The notes: a model not told the origin generated them from the sequence alone. DNA of 64,000 nt from JAENZQ01 sp964553505 (GCA_964553505.1 CAZKKX010000001.1:1-64000), one strand, 5' to 3'; shown: positions 43,975 to 53,594, counted from the stretch's first letter. Made by a program: numbers and translations.

Positions 43975-44750
43975 TACTGATTCTCTCCTTCAAGTTCTAA
44001 AAATTCATCAGCAAAATCCAGATAAGCTTCCGCACCTTTTGATTTTGGGTCATATTCAACAATAGGAAGTCCATAACTGGGGGCCTCCGCAAGTCTTATA
44101 TTTCTTGGAATAATAGTTGTATAGACTTTTTCTTTGAAATATCTTTTAACTTCATCAACGACCTGAATAGCCAGATTTGTTCTTCCGTCAAACATACTGA
44201 GGATTACTCCCTGTATTTCAAGATTCGGGTTTAGGTTTCTTTTAACTAAATCCACTGTGCTCATCAGTTGGCTCACGCCCTCCAATGCATAAAATTCACA
44301 TTGAATAGGTATAAGAACACTGTCTACTGCTGTAAGTGAATTAATCGTCAATAAACCTAAAGAAGGAGGACAATCAATAAAAGTATAATCATAATTGAGC
44401 TTTATAGAATCAATCACCTTTTTAAGTCTTTTTTCTCTTGCTTCCATTTCTACTAACTCAATTTCTGCACCTGCTAACTTAACACTTGAAGGTAATATAT
44501 CCAGATTATTTATACAAGTTGAAAGAACAGCTTCACTGGGGTGAAGAGTATCATTAATTAACACTTCATAAACAGATAAATCAAGGTTCTTTTTATCAAT
44601 ACCTATCCCACTTGTTGTATTTCCTTGGGGGTCTATGTCAATTATAAGTACTTTTTTTCCTTTCGAAGCCAAACAAGCCCCTAAATTTATGTTCGTGGTT
44701 GTTTTTCCTACACCGCCTTTTTGATTAAAAATTGCAATAGCTTTACCCAA
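43974..44750 (-). CDS. parA: Chromosome partitioning ATPase ParA/Soj
   Basis: A 258-residue ParA ATPase with the deviant Walker A KGGVGKTT (residues 10-17), DIDPQGN and DCPPSLG. TTG at 44750 lies six bases after GAGGTG and gives the standard N-terminus MGKAIAIFNQKGG; the longer frame upstream is not used. Works with ParB in origin segregation and DnaA control. Confidence 0.96.
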   Translation of the reverse strand: MGKAIAIFNQKGGVGKTTTNINLGACLASKGKKVLIIDIDPQGNTTSGIGIDKKNLDLSVYEVLINDTLHPSEAVLSTCINNLDILPSSVKLAGAEIELVEMEAREKRLKKVIDSIKLNYDYTFIDCPPSLGLLTINSLTAVDSVLIPIQCEFYALEGVSQLMSTVDLVKRNLNPNLEIQGVILSMFDGRTNLAIQVVDEVKRYFKEKVYTTIIPRNIRLAEAPSYGLPIVEYDPKSKGAEAYLDFADEFLELEGENQ

Positions 44751-44832
44751 ACTTAACACCTCTTTTGCTATATTATATAGGTATATACATATATTATAAA
44801 ACATTATTTGGGTTTTTGCTCGTTTTTTTTAA

Positions 44833-44848
44833 TGTTTCACGTGAAACA
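44833..44848. promoter_or_regulatory. parS site between parA and noc
   Basis: TGTTTCACGTGAAACA, identical to the site at 43073-43088. The two sites flank parA-parB. Confidence 0.95.
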
Positions 44849-44852
44849 TCTC

Positions 44853-45674
44853 TTATGCTAAGGAAGATTCCTCATTTTTTGATTCATTTTTTGGTATTTT
44901 TATTAATATCTCCATATAATGCCCATTGTCATTTTGAATATATTCCGCATTTTTTTCTACTTCTTTAATTGAGTTAAAAGCCTTTTTTAATGTATTGATA
45001 TAAATATTATAATGTATACATTTTTTTATAGAAGACCTTTTTTGTTGATTGTTTATATTTTCTATTATGGATTCCACTAATAGCTCCGTATCATATACAT
45101 TTAGTTTTTTATCGATTATAACATTTGTCACATTCTTTATGTCAACACTCTCCGGAAGTTTTAATAAAGCACGTGCATGCCTTTCTGTAAACCCTTTGTC
45201 TACAAGTTGCCTTTGGATTGTTTTGGGTAAATTGAGAATTCGAATTTTGTTTGAAATGGTAGATTGATTCTTCCCTACTTTATCTGCTATTTCTTTCTGG
45301 GTTAATTTATACTCATCCATTAAATTTTTATAAGCTGCTGCTTCTTCTATAAAATTTAAGTTCTCTCTTTGTATATTTTCTACTAATGACCATATAGCCA
45401 TATCCTTCTCATCTATATCTTTTAGAATTACCGGAACTTTTTTCAAACCTGCAATTTTAGCTGCTCTTAATCTTCTTTCCCCTGCAATAAGGCAATATGT
45501 CGATTCAGTTAACTTCTTTGCAATTATTGGCTGCATTACACCCATTTTTTTAATTGAATTTGCTAAATCTAACATTTCATTTTCGCTAAAATCTCTTCTC
45601 GGTTGATCTGGGTTCGGTAAAATTCTTTCTATGGATATATTCTGTATTTCATTCTTTTTTGAATTAAAAAACAT
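44853..45674 (-). CDS. noc: ParB-like nucleoid occlusion protein Noc
   Basis: A 273-residue ParB paralogue: ILPNPDQPRRDF, GERRLRAAKIAG, ENIQRENLN, and a helix-turn-helix LTQKEIADKVGKNQSTISNKIRIL. Noc prevents division over the nucleoid by membrane-bound DNA complexes; this copy lies immediately beside a parS and upstream of parA, the usual Firmicute order. The N-terminus (MFFNSKKNEIQ) is short and could be the membrane-targeting helix. ATG at 45674 follows GGGGGTG. Confidence 0.88.
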   Translation of the reverse strand: MFFNSKKNEIQNISIERILPNPDQPRRDFSENEMLDLANSIKKMGVMQPIIAKKLTESTYCLIAGERRLRAAKIAGLKKVPVILKDIDEKDMAIWSLVENIQRENLNFIEEAAAYKNLMDEYKLTQKEIADKVGKNQSTISNKIRILNLPKTIQRQLVDKGFTERHARALLKLPESVDIKNVTNVIIDKKLNVYDTELLVESIIENINNQQKRSSIKKCIHYNIYINTLKKAFNSIKEVEKNAEYIQNDNGHYMEILIKIPKNESKNEESSLA

Positions 45675-45738
45675 TTTAACACCCCCGAATGCTTAATAAT
45701 TCTATTTTCATTAAATGAATCCTTTAGTTTTCGTGCAA

Positions 45739-45776
45739 CAAAAAACCCCTTAAAGCGTCATTTTAAGGGGTTTTTT
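45739..45776 (-). terminator. Terminator overlapping the rsmG stop codon
   Basis: AAAAAACCCCTTAA and TTAAGGGGTTTTTT pair around a loop that contains the rsmG TGA (45758-45760), so the 5' arm encodes the last residues of RsmG. Confidence 0.85.
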
Positions 45777-46486
45777 AAGGGCATTCCTGCTTTTCTCGGA
45801 TATTTTTGGGGTGTATGCTTAATTTTGTGTATATATATTATTTGGTGTTCTAAAGGGTAATCTGCAATACTGGAAGTGTACGATTGCTTTTCTATAACAC
45901 CACCAAGAATCTCAATAGCATTATAACTTTCCACAATTTCTTGCTCAATATTCCTACTTTTATAAGCTGCAAAATATCCATTAATCTTAACAAAAGGCAG
46001 GCAATATTCACTTAAAACACTAAGTTTTGCAACTGCTCTGGATAAGCATAAATCGTACTTTTCTCTATGGTCTTTATCTTTTCCAAGGTCCTCTGCTCTT
46101 CCGTGATACATTTTTACATTATTAATATTTAATTTTTTAGTAACTTTAGATAAAAATTGAATTCTTTTATTTAAAGAATCTAATAGAAAGAATCGCTTGT
46201 CTTCAAAAATAATACTTAAAGGAATACCGGGGAACCCTGCACCGGTACCAATATCGATAATATTATTTGAATCTTTCATTCTTGAAAAAGAAGCGCACAT
46301 AACAGAATCTATAAAATGCTTTATTATAAATTCTTTTTCATCTGTAATTGATGTTAGATTAATATTCTTATTCTCTTCTAAAACCATATTTTGATAAAAA
46401 GATAGTTTTTCAATTTGTTGGGGTGTAACTAAAATATTTAATGTTTTCAGAGCGCTCCTGAGTAAGTTCATATGTTCCGAATTCAT
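45758..46486 (-). CDS. rsmG: 16S rRNA (guanine527-N7)-methyltransferase
   Basis: A 242-residue AdoMet methyltransferase with NINLTSITDEKEFIIKHFIDS, IDIGTGAGFPGIPLSI (AdoMet motif I) and LSRAVAKL. It methylates 16S rRNA in the streptomycin-binding region. Four-base overlap with mnmG; last gene of the mnmE-mnmG-rsmG unit before noc. Confidence 0.95.
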   Translation of the reverse strand: MNSEHMNLLRSALKTLNILVTPQQIEKLSFYQNMVLEENKNINLTSITDEKEFIIKHFIDSVMCASFSRMKDSNNIIDIGTGAGFPGIPLSIIFEDKRFFLLDSLNKRIQFLSKVTKKLNINNVKMYHGRAEDLGKDKDHREKYDLCLSRAVAKLSVLSEYCLPFVKINGYFAAYKSRNIEQEIVESYNAIEILGGVIEKQSYTSSIADYPLEHQIIYIHKIKHTPQKYPRKAGMPLKNPLK

Positions 46487-48369
46487 CTTTTTGGTTTCCT
46501 TCTTTCTTTTTCAAGATGTATTAATAACACATTAATATCAGCAGGAGATACTCCTGAAATTCTTGATGCTTGTCCTACAGATAAAGGTCTGAAGTTTGTT
46601 AGCTTCTGTTGTGCTTCTATACGTAAACCTTGTATTTCCGAATATTTTAAATCCGGATCGAGTCTTTTGTTTTCAAGTTTCTTGAATTTCTCAATTTGCT
46701 GCATTTGTTTTTCTATATATCCGGAATACTTTATTTGTATCTCTATTTGTTCACTGATTCTATCATCTATAATAGGTCTATCTTTATCTATTTCTAACAA
46801 ATCACTATATTTAATTTCAGGCCTCTTAAGTAATTCTAAAATTGTTACCTTGTTTTTTACACAACTACTATTATGCTTTTTCAGAAATGGGTTGGCATCT
46901 TTAGGCGTTATATATGTTGTTTCAACTCTATTCATTTCCTGTTTTATTATTTCTTTCTTTTTTAAAAATTTATGATATCTGTCGTCACTGATCAAACCTA
47001 TTTTAAATCCTTTTTCGGTAAGGCGTAAATCAGCATTATCTTGTCTTAATACAAGTCTGTATTCTGCTCTTGATGTCATGATTCTATAAGGCTCATTTGT
47101 TCCTTTTGTAACCAAATCATCTATCAATACTCCTATATATGCTTCTGATCGGTCTAATAAAAAAGGAGCTTTTCCATTAATCTTATGCGCAGCGTTTATG
47201 CCTGCCATTAATCCCTGTGCCGCGGCTTCTTCATATCCGGAACTGCCGTTGAATTGTCCTGCACAAAATAGATTTTTCATTTTTTTATGCTCCAAAGATA
47301 GATTCAAATTTATAGGGTCAATACAATCATATTCTATTGCATAAGCAGGCCTAACAAATTTTACATTTTCTAAGCCTGGAATAGTCCTATAAAATTTTTC
47401 CTGAACATCTTCCGGTAAACTGGTAGACATACCCTGAACATAAACTTCATCCGTATTCAACCCTTCAGGCTCTATAAACAATTGATGTCTTTCTTTATCT
47501 GCAAAGCGTACCAGTTTGTCTTCAATTGAAGGGCAGTACCTGGGTCCAATTCCTTCAATCTGTCCACCATATAAAGCAGAACGTTTTATATTATCCAATA
47601 TAACAGTATGGGTTTCTTTATTTGTATAAGTTAGCCAACATGATACACGACTTTTATGAAGATAATTATTCATAAAAGAAAAAGGTATAGTTTCTTTATC
47701 TCCGGGCTGTTCCAGCATTTTATCATAATTTAAAGTTTTTCCGTCTACTCTTGCAGGTGTACCGGTTTTAAATCTTCGAAGGGAAATTCCATGTTTTTTA
47801 AGATTATCGGAAAGATCATTCGCCGGGGAAAGACCACTGGGACCTCCCTCATAACTCCATTCTCCAATAAAAATCTTTCCTTTTAGAAAGGTTCCCGTTG
47901 CAATAATAACAGCCTTGGCTTCATAAATTGCACCTGTTTTAGTAATTACCCCTTTTACGGTTTGATTTTCTACTATTATATCTGTAACTTCTCCTTGTCT
48001 TAGATCTAAATTGTTTTGCCTTTCAAGAACTTTCTTCATTTCAATATGGTAAATATGTTTATCGGCTTGCATTCTTAAAGAGTGAACGGCAGGTCCTTTA
48101 GCTGTATTAAGCATTCTCGACTGAATAGAAGCTTTGTCAATATTAACGCCCATTTCGCCACCTAACGCATCAATCTCTCTTACCAAATGAGCTTTTCCTG
48201 TAGCCCCTACAGACGGATTACATGCCATCAATGCAATAGCTTCCAAATTGATTGAAAAAATTATAGTTTTTAACCCTAACCGTGCAGAAGCCAATGCAGC
48301 CTCACAACCTGCATGTCCTGCCCCAACAACGATTACATCATATTTTCCAATATAAAAATTTTCAGCCAT
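46483..48369 (-). CDS. mnmG: tRNA uridine-5-carboxymethylaminomethyl modification enzyme MnmG (GidA)
   Basis: A 628-residue FAD protein with GAGHAGCEAALASARLG at the N-terminus, ACNPSVGATGKAHLVREIDALGGEMG and the C-terminal helical tRNA/MnmE-binding domain. With MnmE it modifies the wobble uridine of several tRNAs. ATG at 48369 is chosen over an upstream ATG at 48402 because it gives the normal start; AGGGG lies seven bases before it. Confidence 0.96.
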   Translation of the reverse strand: MAENFYIGKYDVIVVGAGHAGCEAALASARLGLKTIIFSINLEAIALMACNPSVGATGKAHLVREIDALGGEMGVNIDKASIQSRMLNTAKGPAVHSLRMQADKHIYHIEMKKVLERQNNLDLRQGEVTDIIVENQTVKGVITKTGAIYEAKAVIIATGTFLKGKIFIGEWSYEGGPSGLSPANDLSDNLKKHGISLRRFKTGTPARVDGKTLNYDKMLEQPGDKETIPFSFMNNYLHKSRVSCWLTYTNKETHTVILDNIKRSALYGGQIEGIGPRYCPSIEDKLVRFADKERHQLFIEPEGLNTDEVYVQGMSTSLPEDVQEKFYRTIPGLENVKFVRPAYAIEYDCIDPINLNLSLEHKKMKNLFCAGQFNGSSGYEEAAAQGLMAGINAAHKINGKAPFLLDRSEAYIGVLIDDLVTKGTNEPYRIMTSRAEYRLVLRQDNADLRLTEKGFKIGLISDDRYHKFLKKKEIIKQEMNRVETTYITPKDANPFLKKHNSSCVKNKVTILELLKRPEIKYSDLLEIDKDRPIIDDRISEQIEIQIKYSGYIEKQMQQIEKFKKLENKRLDPDLKYSEIQGLRIEAQQKLTNFRPLSVGQASRISGVSPADINVLLIHLEKERRKPKR

Positions 48370-48386
48370 ATTATCGCCCCTATTGA

Positions 48387-49760
48387 TTATTTGCCAAGAC
48401 AAAATCTTGCAAAAACTTCGTCTATAATATCTTCTGTGATAGATTCTCCTATTATTTCCCCTAAAGATTCCCAGGCATTTCTTAAATCAATTTCTATAAA
48501 ATCCAAGGCCTCTTTTCTCTTTAACATACTAACCGCATCAATTATGTAATTTTTAGATTTCTCAAGAAGGTTTTTATGACGAACATTCGTAATAAAAAGA
48601 TTATTGTCTTGCCTTATCTGTCCTGTATAAACCATATCGGAAATGGTTTTTTCTAATTCCTTTAACCCCTGCCCTTCCTTGATTGAAGTATATATTATTT
48701 TTTTATTCACTAATTTTTTTCTAACTTCTTCAATATCACATTTAACCGGCAAATCTGTTTTATTGAAAAGAATAATTGCTTTTTTGTTTTTCAATAATTC
48801 CATAATCATAAAATCTTCATGCGTCAATTCTTCTGCTGCATTCAAAATAAAGATGATGACGTCACCTTTATTAAAAGTTTCCTTTGTCTTTTCTACGCCT
48901 ATCTTCTCCACTTGATCACTGGTTTCTCTAATGCCTGCGGTATCTATAATTATTAAAGGAATACCATTAATATTCAACATTTCTTCTATAATATCCCGTG
49001 TAGTCCCCGGTATTTCCGTAACAATAGCTCTGGACTCTTTTAGTAAAGCATTTAATAAAGATGATTTCCCTACATTTGGTTTACCTATTATAACTGTTCG
49101 TAGACCTTCCTTTATTATTTTACCTGTCTCTGAAGAATCAATTAAATAATTAATTCTTTTTAATATATCGTTTATTTGCGATAATAAATCATTATAAGTT
49201 ATTTCTTCTATATCTTCATCAGGATATTCTATATTTACTGTTATATGTGCAATAATCTGAAGAAGTTTATCTCTAATTTCTTGTATACTAAAAGAAAGGT
49301 TCCCTTCCAATTGTTTAAGGGCAATATCAAAACCTTTATCGGTTTTAGACGATATCAAATCAATTACTGCTTCTGCCTGTGATAAATCAATTCTTCCATT
49401 AAGAAAAGCTCTTTTCGTAAATTCGCCTTTTTCGGCAAGTCTAACACCATTTTTTAATATTAACTCAAGAATCCTGCGTATTGCAATGATCCCGCCGTGG
49501 CAATTTATTTCAACAACATCTTCTTTTGTATAAGTTCGAGGCGCTTTCATATAAGCAACAAGAACTTCATCAATTATACCACCATTTTCGTATATATGAC
49601 CATATATTAATTTCCTATCGTCTATTTGCGATATTTTATTTTTAGTTTTTGATTTAAATATCCTATTTATTATATCAAAAGAATTTTCTCCACTTATTCT
49701 TATTATACCTATACCTGACTCTCCAGGTGCAGTTGCTATGGCTGCAATAGTATCTTCCAT
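48387..49760 (-). CDS. mnmE: tRNA modification GTPase MnmE (TrmE)
   Basis: A 457-residue GTPase: N-terminal formyl-THF-binding domain (DTIAAIATAPGESGIGIIRISG), helical domain, an inserted G domain (GKPNVGKSSLLN, DTAGIRET, NKTDLP) and the invariant C-terminal FARFCLGK with the catalytic Cys. Partner of MnmG. ATG at 49760 follows GGAAGGTG. Confidence 0.97.
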   Translation of the reverse strand: MEDTIAAIATAPGESGIGIIRISGENSFDIINRIFKSKTKNKISQIDDRKLIYGHIYENGGIIDEVLVAYMKAPRTYTKEDVVEINCHGGIIAIRRILELILKNGVRLAEKGEFTKRAFLNGRIDLSQAEAVIDLISSKTDKGFDIALKQLEGNLSFSIQEIRDKLLQIIAHITVNIEYPDEDIEEITYNDLLSQINDILKRINYLIDSSETGKIIKEGLRTVIIGKPNVGKSSLLNALLKESRAIVTEIPGTTRDIIEEMLNINGIPLIIIDTAGIRETSDQVEKIGVEKTKETFNKGDVIIFILNAAEELTHEDFMIMELLKNKKAIILFNKTDLPVKCDIEEVRKKLVNKKIIYTSIKEGQGLKELEKTISDMVYTGQIRQDNNLFITNVRHKNLLEKSKNYIIDAVSMLKRKEALDFIEIDLRNAWESLGEIIGESITEDIIDEVFARFCLGK

Positions 49761-49791
49761 AATTTATTCACCTTCCGAAAACCGATAAAAT

Positions 49792-49815
49792 AAACCTGTG
49801 AATATTCACAGGTTT
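49792..49815 (-). terminator. Palindromic terminator after jag
   Basis: AAACCTGTGAAT/ATTCACAGGTTT, a 24-base perfect palindrome with T-run on the minus strand, between jag and mnmE. Confidence 0.75.
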
Positions 49816-49833
49816 TTATAACAGACTTTTCTT

Positions 49834-50454
49834 TTAATTGTTTTTCAATTCAATGATAACATGTCTGTATGGATCTTCACCTTCACTTCTTGTACTTATT
49901 TTACTTTTTTGTTGTAAAGTAGCATGTATTATTCTTCTTTCATATGGGTTCATAGGTTCTAATCGAATGCTTTTACCTGTAGTTTGAACTTTCTGAGCAA
50001 GCCTATTTGCAAGAGTTTCTAACGTTTTTTCTCTTTTTTGCCTGTAATTTTCGGCATTTATTATAATTCGAATATACTTTTCTTTGTTTTTATTAACAAC
50101 CAAGCTTGTAAGATATTGAAGTGAGTCCAGGGTATGTCCTCTTTTTCCTATAATAATACCTGCATCTTTTCCTTCTATATTTATAATTATGTTTCTATCC
50201 TTATATACTGTCTGAAGTTTTACATTTATATTCATTTTATCAAAAACATCTTTTAAAAAGTTTTCTGCAATATCTTCAGGTTTTTCATTCAATGTAACTC
50301 TAACTTTTGCTAATTTAGAGCCTAATCCAAAAAAACCCTTTGTTGGCTCTTCCAACACATGTACAGTTACTTCTTCTTTTGAAACATTTAAATCATCTAT
50401 GGCAAGATCAACAGCCTCTTCCACTGTTTTTCCCCACTTTTCAGAATAATCCAT
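49834..50454 (-). CDS. jag: RNA-binding protein Jag/KhpB
   Basis: A 206-residue protein with Jag-N (KTVEEAVDLAIDDLNVSKEEVTV), a KH domain (GKDAGIIIGKRGHTLDSLQYLTSLV) and an R3H domain (RIIHATLQQKSKISTRSEGEDPYRHV). Binds RNA, often with KhpA, and influences cell elongation. ATG at 50454 lies three bases after the yidC stop. Confidence 0.95.
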   Translation of the reverse strand: MDYSEKWGKTVEEAVDLAIDDLNVSKEEVTVHVLEEPTKGFFGLGSKLAKVRVTLNEKPEDIAENFLKDVFDKMNINVKLQTVYKDRNIIINIEGKDAGIIIGKRGHTLDSLQYLTSLVVNKNKEKYIRIIINAENYRQKREKTLETLANRLAQKVQTTGKSIRLEPMNPYERRIIHATLQQKSKISTRSEGEDPYRHVIIELKNN

Positions 50455-50457
50455 ATA

Positions 50458-51111
50458 TCATTCCTCCTTGACAGTCTTTTCTCTATTAGTAATATACTGT
50501 TGTACCAATTGGAATAATGTACTAATAAACCAATATAACGTTAGCCCTGCAGGAAAAGATCGCCCCCACCAGATAATCATAACAGGAAAAATATATTGCA
50601 TTGCTTTTAACGAATTGTTTTGTGGCGCAGCACTTTGTGTAATACTAAAAGAGAAGTATGTTGTTATTCCTGCTAATATTGGTAAAATCCAAGGATCAGG
50701 TTGACTCAAATCTGAAATCCAAATAAATGAATTATGTACTGCATCAAGAAAATTTGGATCTGAAACAAATTGTTCCGGTGTTCTTAATAAAGTGAATAAA
50801 CCCCAAATAATAGGGATCTGAATAAGTAAAGGCAAACATCCTCCGGCAGGATTAAATTTTTCTTCTTTATAAAGCTCCATCATTTTTGTATTCATTTTTT
50901 CTTTATCATTAGCATATTTCTTTTGTATTTCTTTTATTTTTGGCTGCATCTCTTGCATTCTTTTAGAAGACTTAAGTTGATGTGCTGTCAATGGGTATAA
51001 AGCTGCTTTTATTATAATTGTAAACAATATTATTGCAATACCATAATTTCCAACAAACCCATTTAAAAAAAATAAAAGATATCCCAGTGGTTTTGCAATT
51101 GCTGCTATCAT
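50458..51111 (-). CDS. yidC: Membrane protein insertase YidC/OxaA
   Basis: A 217-residue insertase with five expected helices; GNYGIAIILFTIIIKAALYPLT and FNPAGGCLPLLIQIPIIWGLF (with the substrate-contact groove region) are conserved. It is shorter than the Bacillus lipoproteins and lacks a lipobox, typical of clostridial copies. ATG at 51111 lies eight bases after GGAGG. Confidence 0.95.
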   Translation of the reverse strand: MIAAIAKPLGYLLFFLNGFVGNYGIAIILFTIIIKAALYPLTAHQLKSSKRMQEMQPKIKEIQKKYANDKEKMNTKMMELYKEEKFNPAGGCLPLLIQIPIIWGLFTLLRTPEQFVSDPNFLDAVHNSFIWISDLSQPDPWILPILAGITTYFSFSITQSAAPQNNSLKAMQYIFPVMIIWWGRSFPAGLTLYWFISTLFQLVQQYITNREKTVKEE

Positions 51112-51131
51112 GTCATAAACCTCCTAATAAT

Positions 51132-51341
51132 CTATTTCAAAGGATCATAGCCTCCGGGATGATAAGGATTACATTTTAATATCCTTTTTATACCCAGAAA
51201 AGAGCCTTTTAATATTCCATATTTTTGGATAGCTTGTATCATATATTCTGAACAACTTGGGTAAAACCTGCACGAAGCAGATTTTAAAGGAGAAATAAAT
51301 TTTTGATATATTTTTATTAATAATATCATAAAACTCTTCAA
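51132..51341 (-). CDS. yidD: Membrane protein insertion efficiency factor YidD
   Basis: A 69-residue YidD: IKIYQKFISPLKSASCRFYPSCSEYMIQAI and the closing NPYHPGGYDP are diagnostic. TTG start at 51341 gives the normal family length; ATG at 51329 is the alternative. Twelve bases after rnpA. Confidence 0.95.
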   Translation of the reverse strand: MKSFMILLIKIYQKFISPLKSASCRFYPSCSEYMIQAIQKYGILKGSFLGIKRILKCNPYHPGGYDPLK

Positions 51342-51353
51342 TTTTCTTCACTC

Positions 51354-51686
51354 TTAAAATAATTTTATTTTTTTAAGCAAATATTCGGTAGTTTTTATTA
51401 AATAATTAAAATTTACGTCAATAATATTTTTTCTTGCAATAAATATTAAATCATATCCTTCATCTATTTTGTCTTTATATATATTGTATACTTCTTTCAT
51501 TCTTCGTCGCGCTTTATTTCTTACTACGCTTTTTCCAATTTTTTTGCTTGCAAGAAAAGCAGTTCTATTATATCCTAAATTGTTTTTTTTATAAAAGATT
51601 ACAATATATTTTGTAGCAAATGATTTGCCCTTATTATATATTTTTGAGAAATCCTTATTCCTCCTCAGGACATTTTTCTTTAACAT
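51354..51686 (-). CDS. rnpA: Ribonuclease P protein component
   Basis: A 110-residue RnpA with the conserved RNKARRRMKEVY RNA-binding motif and LIFIARKN. Assists RNase P RNA in 5' maturation of tRNAs. Follows rpmH, as nearly everywhere. Confidence 0.96.
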   Translation of the reverse strand: MLKKNVLRRNKDFSKIYNKGKSFATKYIVIFYKKNNLGYNRTAFLASKKIGKSVVRNKARRRMKEVYNIYKDKIDEGYDLIFIARKNIIDVNFNYLIKTTEYLLKKIKLF

Positions 51687-51727
51687 TAAACGGGCCTTCC
51701 TTCAAAATTAAAAAAATATTAAACAAA

Positions 51728-51749
51728 AAGACCACTTAATAGCGGTCTT
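51728..51749 (-). terminator. Terminator or attenuator at the end of rpmH
   Basis: AAGACC/GGTCTT stem overlapping the rpmH stop codon and followed on the minus strand by TTTTTG. It would limit readthrough into rnpA. Confidence 0.6.
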
Positions 51750-51882
51750 ATGCTGTTAATTTTTTTCTTCCTCTTAATCTTCTTCTTTTTAAAATATTTC
51801 TACCTGACTTTGTTTTCATTCTTTTTCTAAAGCCATGTTCTTTGCTTCTCTGCCTTTTTTTAGGCTGATATGTCATTTTCAT
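51748..51882 (-). CDS. rpmH: 50S ribosomal protein L34
   Basis: A 44-residue L34, highly basic: MKMTYQPKKRQRSKEHGFRK, with GRNILKRRRLRGRKKLTA at the end. ATG at 51882 follows GGGAGGTG eight bases upstream. First gene of the leftward operon from the origin. Confidence 0.97.
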   Translation of the reverse strand: MKMTYQPKKRQRSKEHGFRKRMKTKSGRNILKRRRLRGRKKLTA

Positions 51883-52241
51883 TCCTAACACCTCCCATTA
51901 TAGCTATATATCTAAATATCAAAAATTCCAAAACGCCGCTTAATAATTATACCTTTGAAATACCAAGCTGTCAAGAATGATTATATTATAAAAGTTCATG
52001 ATATATTATAAATATTTTAATCCAAAATATTCACTTTTTTTGTAGAACAATATGTTAATATGTTTAAAAGTTATCAACAGTATGTTAATAACTTTTAAGT
52101 TAGTTAAAAATTTTTGAATTGTTTTTTGAAAAAATTTTTAGTTTCTGTGGATAACATGCTATAATAATATTACTGCATTTTAATTATTCTTATTTATCCA
52201 CAATAATCATTTCATTATTTGTATCAATTAAGGGGGCAACT
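51883..52241. other. oriC: Chromosomal replication origin region (oriC)
   Basis: AT-rich 359 bases between divergent rpmH and dnaA. DnaA-box-like sites: TTATCAACA (52071-52079), TGTGGATAA (52146-52154, reverse of TTATCCACA) and TTATCCACA (52194-52202). A 9-bp inverted repeat AAAAGTTAT/ATAACTTTT spans 52066-52096, next to a very AT-rich stretch (52081-52140) that could be the unwinding element. A further box TTATCAACA lies at 53689-53697 between dnaA and dnaN. Confidence 0.9.
52137..52165 (+). promoter_or_regulatory. Candidate dnaA promoter
   Basis: TATAAT at 52160-52165 with a weak -35 (TTTAGT, 52137-52142). A perfect DnaA box sits between -35 and -10, suggesting autorepression by DnaA. Confidence 0.45.
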
Positions 52242-53594
52242 ATGAACGATCAGATTAATTTAATATGGGACAAAGCTTTAAAAATCATTAAACCAGAAAT
52301 CACAGAAATAAGTTTTAATACATGGATGATTCCCATTAAACCAATTTCTATAAATTCAGATAAAGAAAAAATAACCTTATCTATATATAGTGATTTTGCA
52401 AAAGGAATAATTGAAACTCGTTATATAAACCTTATCCAAAATGCAATAAAACAAGTATCTGGTAAAGATTATAAAGTATTATGCTTATCATCCGAAGAAA
52501 ATTTTTCTGATTCTTCTGATCAGGATACTTCTAATAATAATTATAAAGAAAGTGTAACTGATGATCTTTATCTTAATCCAAAATATATTTTTGAAACTTT
52601 CGTAATCGGAAGTAGTAATAGATTTGCTCATGCAGCTTCTTTAGCAGTTGCAGAAACACCGGCAAAAGCATATAACCCTTTGTTTATATATGGTGGTGTT
52701 GGATTAGGTAAAACTCATCTTATGCATGCTATCGGTCATTACATAATTCAAAATAACCCTCGCGTTAAAGTACTGTATGTATCATCTGAAAAATTTACAA
52801 ATGAATTAATAAATGCTATAAAAGATGATAAAAATCCTGAATTTAGAAGTAAGTTTAGAAATATTGATGTTCTTCTTATAGACGATATACAATTTATTGC
52901 AGGAAAAGAAAGAACACAAGAAGAATTCTTTCATACATTCAATACTTTATATGAAGCAAATAAACAAATTATTTTATCCAGTGATCGACCACCAAAAGAA
53001 ATTCCTACTTTAGAAGAAAGATTAAGATCCAGATTTGAATGGGGGCTCATTGCAGATATTCAACCTCCTGATTACGAAACACGAGTAGCTATTTTAAGAA
53101 AAAAAGCAGAAATTGAAGGTATTAGGGTTACAGAAGAATTAACAGAAGTAATGGAATTTATTGCAGAAAAAATACAATCAAATATTCGTGAACTCGAAGG
53201 CGCTCTTATAAGAATTGTTGCTTATGCTTCCTTAACAAATAAAGATATTAACAAAGCATTAGCAAAAGAAGCATTACAGGATATTTTTTCATCACAAAAC
53301 CGAAAAATTACACCTAAGATTATTAAAGATTGTGTTTCTAAATATTTTAATCTTAAAGTAGTAGATTTAGAATCAAAAAAAAGATCACAGAATATTGCAT
53401 TTCCAAGACATATTTCAATGTTTCTTTGCAGAGAAATGACAGATTTATCTCTTACGAAGATTGGAGAAACATTTGGTGGAAGAGATCATACAACTGTTCT
53501 TCATGCCTGTGAAAAAATATCAAAAGAGAAAAAATTTAATAATAGTTTAAATGAAATAATAAAAAGCATAATAGAAGAAATAAAATCAAATTGA
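52242..53594 (+). CDS. dnaA: Chromosomal replication initiator DnaA
   Basis: A 450-residue DnaA: N-terminal domain I (WDKALKIIKPEITEISFNTW), AAA+ domain with GGVGLGKTH (near 151) and LLIDDIQFIAGK, and C-terminal DNA-binding signature GGRDHTTVLHACEKI. ATG at 52242 follows AAGGGGGC. Opens oriC and loads the helicase. Confidence 0.98.
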   Translation: MNDQINLIWDKALKIIKPEITEISFNTWMIPIKPISINSDKEKITLSIYSDFAKGIIETRYINLIQNAIKQVSGKDYKVLCLSSEENFSDSSDQDTSNNNYKESVTDDLYLNPKYIFETFVIGSSNRFAHAASLAVAETPAKAYNPLFIYGGVGLGKTHLMHAIGHYIIQNNPRVKVLYVSSEKFTNELINAIKDDKNPEFRSKFRNIDVLLIDDIQFIAGKERTQEEFFHTFNTLYEANKQIILSSDRPPKEIPTLEERLRSRFEWGLIADIQPPDYETRVAILRKKAEIEGIRVTEELTEVMEFIAEKIQSNIRELEGALIRIVAYASLTNKDINKALAKEALQDIFSSQNRKITPKIIKDCVSKYFNLKVVDLESKKRSQNIAFPRHISMFLCREMTDLSLTKIGETFGGRDHTTVLHACEKISKEKKFNNSLNEIIKSIIEEIKSN

